A DNA stretch of 64,000 nt from Cinclus cinclus (lineage: Eukaryota; Chordata; Aves; Passeriformes; Cinclidae), in the NCBI RefSeq assembly GCF_963662255.1, contig NC_085073.1, positions 6,875,598 through 6,939,597 on the forward strand, in the 5' to 3' direction. This document shows positions 57,598-64,000 of the stretch, piece by piece. A program made the translations under genes and the position numbers. The stretch's first letter is position 1, and each line of letters begins with the position of its first letter. Below the pieces are notes generated by a model. It did not search any database, was not told the DNA's origin, and saw only the letters and a program-made list of their open reading frames with translations.

Positions 57598-58747
57598 AAA
57601 ATGACACCTGCCAAGTGGGCTCTTGAGTTTGGCTTCTTGGGGAAAAGTGACTCCTTTCAAAACCAACTTGCCTGCGTCCCGTCCCGGGCTTTTGCTACAA
57701 AAATTCCATAAGGACGAGGATTCCTCCCAGACCAAAGTTGCCCCCTCCTCCAAACCTGGCTGCCATCGGAAGCCCAAACGCGCCCTACAAAATGACATCT
57801 GCCAAGTGGGCTCTTGAGTTTGGCTTTCTGGGGAAAAGTGCCTCCGTTCGGAGTCAACTTGCCTGCGGCTCATGCAGGGGTTTTGCCTACAAAAATTCCA
57901 TAAGGACGAGGATTTCTCCCAGACCAAAGCTGCCCCCTCCTCCAAACCTGGCTGCCATCGGAGGCCCAAACGCGCCCTACAAAATGACACCTGCCAAGTG
58001 GGCTCTTGAGTTTGGCTTCTTGGGGAAAATTGCCTCCTTTCGGAGTCAACTTGCCGGCGGCCCATGCAGGGCTTTTGCCTCCAAAAATTCCATAAGGACG
58101 AGGATTTCTCCCAGACCAAAGCTGCCCCCTCCTCCAAACCTGGCTGACATTGGAGGCCCAAACGCGCCCTACAAAATGACACCTGCCAAGTGGGCTCTTG
58201 AGTTTGGCTTCTTGGGGAAAAGTGACTCCTTTCAAAACCAACTTGCCTGCGTCCCGTCCCGGGCTTTTGCTACAAAAATTCCATAAGGACGAGGATTCCT
58301 CCCAGACCAAAGTTGCCCCCTCCTCCAAACCTGGCTGCCATCGGAAGCCCAAACGCGCCCTACAAAATGACATCTGCCAAGTGGGCTCTTGAGTTTGGCT
58401 TTCTGGGGAAAAGTGCCTCCGTTCGGAGTCAACTTGCCTGCGGCTCATGCAGGGGTTTTGCCTACAAAAATTCCATAAGGACGAGGATTTCTCCCAGACC
58501 AAAGCTGCCCCCTCCTCCAAACCTGGCTGCCATCGGAGGCCCAAACGCGCCCTACAAAATGACACCTGCCAAGTGGGCTCTTGAGTTTGGCTTCTTGGGG
58601 AAAATTGCCTCCTTTCGGAGTCAACTTGCCGGCGGCCCATGCAGGGCTTTTGCCTCCAAAAATTCCATAAGGACGAGGATTTCTCCCAGACCAAAGCTGC
58701 CCCCTCCTCCAAACCTGGCTGCCATTGGAGGCCCAAACGCGCCCTAC
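57598..58747 (+). repeat. 575-bp trimer, two tandem copies
   Basis: Copies are 57598-58172 and 58173-58747, each D (191) + S + S. Shared rare markers are CCAAAGTTGCC, ATCGGAAGCCC, GCCTCCGTTCGG, GGCTCATGCAGGGG and GGGGAAAATTGCC. One visible difference is GCTGACATTGG (copy 1 end) against GCTGCCATTGG (copy 2 end). The spread looks recent. Confidence 0.92.
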
Positions 58748-59332
58748 AAAATGACACCTGCCAAGTGGGCTCTTGAGTTTGGCTTCTTGGGGATAAGTGC
58801 CTCCTTTCGGAGCCAAATTGCCTAACTTGCCTGCGGCCCGTCCTGGGCTTTTGCCTCCAAAAATTCCAGAAGGACGAGGATTTCTCCCAGACCAAAGCTG
58901 CCCCCTCCTCCAAACCTGGCTGCCATCGGAGGCCCAAACGCGCCCCACAAAATTACACCTGCATTGAGGGTTCTTGAGTTTGGCTTCCTGGGGAAAAGTG
59001 CCTCCTTTCGGAGTCAACTTGCCTGCGGCCCATGCAGGGCTTTTGCCTACAAAAATTCCAGAAGGACGAGGATTTCTCCCAGACCAAAGCTGCCCCCTCC
59101 TCCAAACCAGGCTGCCATTGGAGGCCCAAACGTGCCCTACAAAATGACACCTGCCAAGTGGGCTCTTGAGTTTGGCTTCTTGGGTGGAAGTGCCTCCTTT
59201 CAAAGCCAACTTGCCTGCGGCCCGTCCTGGGCTTTTGCCTACAAAAATTCCATAAGGACGAGGATTTCTCCCAGACCAAAGCTGCCCCCTCCTCCAAACC
59301 TGGCTGCCATCGGAGGCCCAAACGCGCCCTAC
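58748..59332 (+). repeat. L S W trimer
   Basis: Starts are 58748 (L, GGGGATAAGTG), 58949 (S, opening AAAATTACACC) and 59141 (W). Collinear with 54466-55050 at an offset of 4282 bp. The AAAATTACACC form is next seen in the 985-bp repeats. Confidence 0.87.
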
Positions 59333-60317
59333 AAAATGACATCTGCCAAGTGGGCTCTTGAGTTTGGCTTCTTGGGGAAAAGTGCCTCCTTTCGGAGCCA
59401 ACTTGCCTAACTTGCCTGCGGCCCATCCTGGGCTTTTGCTACAAAAATTCCATAAGGACGAGGATTTCTCCCAGACCAAAGCTGACCCCTCCTCCAAACC
59501 TGGCTGCCATCGGAGGCCCAAACGCGCCCTACAAAATGACATCTGCATTGTGGGTTCTTGAGTTTGGCTTCTTGGGGGAAAGTGCCTCCTTTCAAAGCAA
59601 CTTGCCTAACTTGCCTGCGGCCCATGCGGGGTTTTTGCCTACAAAAATTCCATAAGGACGAGGATTTCTCCCAGACCAAAGCTGCCCCCTCCTCCAAACC
59701 TGGCTGCCATCAGAGGCCCAAACGCGCCCTACAAAATGACATCTGCCAAGTGGGCTCTTGAGTTTGGCTTCTTGGGGAAAAGTGCCTCCTTTCGGAGCCA
59801 AATTGCCTAACTTGCCTGCGGCCCTTCCTGGGCTTTTGCCTCCAAAAATTCCAGAAGGACGAGGATTTCTCCCAGGCCAAAGCTGCCCCCTCCTCCAAAC
59901 CTGGCTGCCATCGGAGGCCCAAACGCGCCCCACAAAATTACACCTGCATTGAGGGTTCTTGAGTTTGGCTTTCTGGGGAAAAGTGCCTCCTTTCGGAGTC
60001 AACTTGCCTGCGGCCCATGCAGGGCGTTTGCCTCCAAAAATTCCATAAGGACGAGGATTTCTCCCAGACCAAAGCTGCCCCCTCCTCCAAACCTGGCTGA
60101 CATTGGAGGCCCAAACGTGCCCTACAAAATGACACCTGCCAAGTGGGCTCTTGAGTTTGGCTTCTTGGGTGGAAGTGCCTCCTTTCAAAGCCAACTTGTC
60201 TGCGGCCCGTCCTGGGCTTTTGCCTACAAAAATTCCATAAGGACGAGGATTTCTCCCAGACCAAAGCTGCCCCCTCCTCCAAACCTGGCTGCCATCGGAG
60301 GCCCAAACGCGCCCTAC
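59333..60317 (+). repeat. 985-bp pentamer, copy 1
   Basis: Starts are 59333 (200), 59533 (200), 59733 (L), 59934 and 60126 (W). Rare markers are AAAGCTGACCCC, CAAAGCAACTTG, GCGGCCCTTCC, AAAATTACACC, GCTGACATTGG and AACTTGTCTGC. By eye I found no base difference from copy 2 in the parts I compared. Confidence 0.92.
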
Positions 60318-61302
60318 AAAATGACATCTGCCAAGTGGGCTCTTGAGTTTGGCTTCTTGGGGAAAAGTGCCTCCTTTCGGAGCCAACTTGCCTAACTTGC
60401 CTGCGGCCCATCCTGGGCTTTTGCTACAAAAATTCCATAAGGACGAGGATTTCTCCCAGACCAAAGCTGACCCCTCCTCCAAACCTGGCTGCCATCGGAG
60501 GCCCAAACGCGCCCTACAAAATGACATCTGCATTGTGGGTTCTTGAGTTTGGCTTCTTGGGGGAAAGTGCCTCCTTTCAAAGCAACTTGCCTAACTTGCC
60601 TGCGGCCCATGCGGGGTTTTTGCCTACAAAAATTCCATAAGGACGAGGATTTCTCCCAGACCAAAGCTGCCCCCTCCTCCAAACCTGGCTGCCATCAGAG
60701 GCCCAAACGCGCCCTACAAAATGACATCTGCCAAGTGGGCTCTTGAGTTTGGCTTCTTGGGGAAAAGTGCCTCCTTTCGGAGCCAAATTGCCTAACTTGC
60801 CTGCGGCCCTTCCTGGGCTTTTGCCTCCAAAAATTCCAGAAGGACGAGGATTTCTCCCAGGCCAAAGCTGCCCCCTCCTCCAAACCTGGCTGCCATCGGA
60901 GGCCCAAACGCGCCCCACAAAATTACACCTGCATTGAGGGTTCTTGAGTTTGGCTTTCTGGGGAAAAGTGCCTCCTTTCGGAGTCAACTTGCCTGCGGCC
61001 CATGCAGGGCGTTTGCCTCCAAAAATTCCATAAGGACGAGGATTTCTCCCAGACCAAAGCTGCCCCCTCCTCCAAACCTGGCTGACATTGGAGGCCCAAA
61101 CGTGCCCTACAAAATGACACCTGCCAAGTGGGCTCTTGAGTTTGGCTTCTTGGGTGGAAGTGCCTCCTTTCAAAGCCAACTTGTCTGCGGCCCGTCCTGG
61201 GCTTTTGCCTACAAAAATTCCATAAGGACGAGGATTTCTCCCAGACCAAAGCTGCCCCCTCCTCCAAACCTGGCTGCCATCGGAGGCCCAAACGCGCCCT
61301 AC
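60318..61302 (+). repeat. 985-bp pentamer, copy 2
   Basis: Starts are 60318 (200), 60518 (200), 60718 (L), 60919 and 61111 (W). It follows copy 1 without a gap and carries every rare marker of copy 1. The order breaks at 61303, where an L with CTTGCGGAAAAG and TTTCTAAGCC follows instead of a third copy. Confidence 0.92.
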
Positions 61303-61703
61303 AAAATGACATCTGCCAAGTGGGCTCTTGAGTTTGGCTTCTTGCGGAAAAGTGCCTCCTTTCTAAGCCAACTTGCCTAACTAGCCTGCAGCCCATTCTG
61401 GGTTTTTGCCTCCAAAAATTCCATAAGGACGAGGATTTCTCCCAGACCAAAGCTGCCCCCTCCTCCAAACCTGGCTGCCATCGGAGGCCCAAACGCGCCC
61501 TACAAAATGACATCTGCATTGTGGGTTCTTGAGTTTGGCTTCTTGGGGGAAAGTGCCTCCTTTCAAAGCAACTTGCCTAACTTGCCTGCGGCCCGTGCTG
61601 GGCTTTAGACTACAAAAATTCCATAAGGACGAGGATTTCTCCCAGACCAAAGCTGCCCCCTCCTCCAAACCTGGCTGCCATCGGAGGCCCAAACGCGCCC
61701 CAC
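61303..61703 (+). repeat. Linker L + 200-bp unit
   Basis: Starts are 61303 (L, TTTCTAAGCC, CTGCAGCCC) and 61504 (200 bp, CAAAGCAACTTG). The second unit is a further copy of the missing-C form and continues with GGCCCGTGCTGGG and TTTAGACTAC, so it looks like a mosaic. Confidence 0.85.
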
Positions 61704-63876
61704 AAAATGACATCTGCATTGAGGGCTCTTGAGTTTGGCTTCTTGGGGAAAAGTGCCTCCTTTCGGAGCCAACTTGCCTAACTTGCCTGCGGCCCATCCT
61801 GGTCTTTTGCTACAAAAATTCCATAAGGACGAGGATTTCTCCCAGACCAAAGCTGCCCCCTCCTCCAAACCTGGCTGCCATCGGAGGCCCAAACGCGCCC
61901 TACAAAATGACATCTGCATTGTGGGTTCTTGAGTTTGGCTTCTTGGGGGAAAGTGCCTCCTTTCAAAGCAACTTGCCTAACTTGCCTGCAGCCCATGCGG
62001 GGTTTTTGCCTACAAAAATTCCATAAGGACGAGGATTTCTCCCAGACCAAAGCTGCCCCCTCCTCCAAACCTGGCTGCCATCGGAGGCCGAAACGTGCCC
62101 TACAAAATGACATCTGCCAAGTGGGCTCTTGAGTTTGGCTTCTTGGGTGGAAGTACCTCCTTTCAAAGCCAACTTGCCTGCGGCCCGTCCTGGGCTTTTG
62201 CCTACAAAAATTCCATAAGGACAAGGATTTCTCCCAGACCAAAGCTGCCCCCTCCTCCAAACCTGGCTGCCATCGGAGGCCCAAACGCGCCCCACAAAAT
62301 GACATCTGCATTTGAGGGTTCTTGAGTTTGGCTTCTTGGGGAAAAGTGCCTCCTTTCGGAGTCAACTTGCCTAACTTGCCTGCGGCCCATGTGGGGTTTT
62401 TGCCTACAAAAATTCCATAAGGACGAGGATTTCTCCCAGACCAAAGCTGCCCCCTCCTCCAAACCTGGCTGCCATCGGAGGCCCAAACGCGCCCTACAAA
62501 ATGACACCTGCCAAGTGGGCTCTTGAGTTTGGCTTCTTGGGGAAAAGTGCCTCCTTTCGGAGTCAACTTGCCGGCGGCCCATGCAGGGCTTTTGCCTACA
62601 AAAATTCCAGAAGGACGAGGATTTCTCCCAGAACAAAGCTGCCCCCTCCTCCAAACCTGGCTGCCGTCGGAGGCCCAAACGCGCCCTACAAAATGACATC
62701 TGCATTGTGGGTTCTTGAGTTTGGCTTCTTGGGGAAAAGTGCCTCCTTTCGGAGCCAACTTGCCTAACTTGCCTGCGGCCCGTCCTGGGCTTTTGAGTAC
62801 AAAAATTCCAGAAGGACGAGGATTTCTCCCAGACCAAAGCTGCCCCCTCCTCCAAACCTGGCTGCCATCGGAGGCCCAAACGCGCCCTACAAAATGACAC
62901 CTGCCAAGTGGGCTCTTGAGTTTGGCTTCTTGGGGAAAAGTGCCTCCTTTCAAAGCCAACTTGCCTAACTTGCCTGCGGCCCGTCCTGGGCTTTTGCCTA
63001 CAAAAATTCCAGAAGGACAAGGATTTCTCCCAGACCAAATCTGCTCCCTCCTCCAAACCTGGCTGCCATCGGAGGCCCAAACGCGCCCTACAAAATGACA
63101 TCTGCCAAGTGGGCTCTTGAGTTTGGCTTCTTGGGGAAAAGTGACTCCTTTCAAAACCAACTTGCCTGCGTCCCGTCCCGGACGATTGCTACAAAAATTC
63201 CATAAGGACGAGGATTCCTCCCAGACGAAAGCTGCCCCCTCCGCCAAACCTGGCTGCCATCGGAGGCCCAAACGCGCCCTACAAAATGACATCTGCCAAG
63301 TGGGCTCTTGAGTTTGGCTTCTTGGGGAAAAGTGCCTCCTTTCGGAGTCAACTTGCCGGCGGCCCATGCAGGGCTTTTGCCTCCAAAAATTCCATAAGGA
63401 CGAGGATTTCTCCCAGACCAAAGCTGCCCCCTCCTCCAAACCTGGCTGCCATCGGAGGCCCAAACGCGCCCTACAAAATGACACCTGCCAAGTGGGCTCT
63501 TGAGTTTGGCTTCTTGGGGAAAAGTGCCTCCTTTCGGAGCCAACTTGCCTAACTAGCCTGCGGCCTGTGCTGGGCTTTTGCCTACAAAAATTCCATAAGG
63601 ACGAGGATTTCTCCCAGACCAAAGCTGCCCCCTCCTCCAAACCTGGCTGCCATCAGAGGCCCAAACGCGCCCTACAAAATGACATCTGCCAAGTGGGCTC
63701 TTGAGTTTGGCTTCTTGGGGAAAAGTGCCTCCTTTCGGAGCAAAATTGCCTAACTTGCCTGCGGCCCGTCCTGGGCTTTTGCCTCCAAAAATTCCATAAG
63801 GACGAGGATTTCTCCCAGACCAAAGCTGCCCCCTCCTCCAAACCTGGCTGCCATCGGAGGCCCAAACGCGCCCCAC
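61704..63876 (+). repeat. Recurrent block X, copy 2
   Basis: Starts are 61704 (200), 61904 (200), 62104 (W), 62296 (202), 62498, 62690 (L), 62891 (L), 63092 (D), 63283, 63475 (L) and 63676 (L). It repeats block X of 47006-49370 but lacks the L unit of 47598 and has other units in place of 48001-48384. CTGCCGTCGG near 62664 and CCAAATCTGC near 63038 are private. Confidence 0.85.
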
Positions 63877-64000
63877 AAAATGACACCTGCCAAGTGGGCT
63901 CTTGAGTTTGGCTTCTTGGGGAAAAGTGCCTCCTTTCGGAGTCAACTTGCCTGCGGCCCATGCAGGGCTTTTGCCTCCAAAAATTCCAGAAGGACGAGGA
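63877..64000 (+). repeat. Truncated monomer at window edge
   Basis: The first 124 bp of an S unit, cut by the window end inside CCAGAAGGACGAGGA. It corresponds to the unit at 49371. Nothing suggests the array ends here. Confidence 0.95.

Larger units (their letters stand above)
1..64000. repeat. Satellite DNA array, ~192-bp monomer, 329 head-to-tail units
   Basis: Every part of the window fits a tandem monomer starting AAAATGACA and ending with CGCGCCCTAC or a close variant. I counted 328 full monomers of 190-202 bp and one truncated unit at the right edge. Common lengths are 192 and 201 bp; 190, 191, 193, 200 and 202 bp are defined indel classes. All units have the same orientation and no foreign DNA interrupts them, so the stretch holds no unique sequence. 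Both window edges lie inside the array, so it continues on both sides. Such arrays are typical of eukaryotic constitutive heterochromatin. Location (centromere or other) and species cannot be told from the sequence. I do not recognise a named satellite family. Confidence 0.97.

Noticed and set aside
1..64000. CRISPR-like array (regular repeats)
   Set aside because: The repeats are 190-202 bp with no unique spacers between them and no cas genes; this is satellite DNA.

Overview
The window is one uninterrupted tandem satellite DNA array. I split it by eye into 329 head-to-tail monomers: 328 complete ones of 190 to 202 bp and a final partial one of 124 bp. All lie in the same orientation and no other sequence interrupts them. 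I see no protein-coding gene, RNA gene, transposon, CRISPR array or unique spacer. The many open reading frames on both strands are by-products of a repeat length divisible by three. An array of this size points to eukaryotic heterochromatin (centromeric, pericentromeric, subtelomeric or interstitial). Recurrent CpG to TpG and CpA differences suggest germline cytosine methylation, as in vertebrates or plants. I do not recognise the satellite family and cannot name the species.

Monomers are counted from the A run of AAAATGACA. The consensus is 192 bp, about 55% GC, with six CpG sites. Class letters used below: S = standard 192 bp (W = S with GGGTGGAAG instead of GGGGAAAAG); L = 201 bp with a 9-bp insert giving CTTGCCTAACTTGCC; J = 190 bp with GGGAAAGTTCTTCC and CTTTTACTAC; P = 192 bp with CTTCCCTGCATCCGG; D = 191 bp with AGTGACTCC, CAAAACCAA and TTTTGCTAC; D2 = the 192-bp relative of D with GCCTCCAAAAA. 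Rare classes are 193, 200 and 202 bp.

Region by region. (1) 1-12606: higher-order repeats (HORs) that open with a J and usually close with a P. A 9-mer of 1753 bp (J S W L W L L S P) appears with shortened 8-, 7- and 6-mer versions. (2) 12607-26582: two adjacent copies of a 6.6-7.4 kb segment, A and B, whose length difference is fully explained by three whole-monomer events. (3) 26583-34117: irregular J-anchored blocks; the last P-like monomer starts at 30061 and the last J at 32971. (4) 34118-38219: no J or P, a 402-bp dimer duplication, then the most diverged monomers (37059-38219). (5) 38220-45242: two adjacent copies of a 3.5 kb, 18-monomer unit. (6) 45243-64000: an L- and D-rich domain with nested duplications of 575, 785 and 985 bp, and a block at 47.0-49.5 kb that recurs near 61.7-64 kb.

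The array looks like a product of repeated unequal crossover and gene conversion. One crossover junction is visible as a hybrid P/L monomer at 13776-13976. Two domains with different monomer repertoires meet near 33-38 kb.
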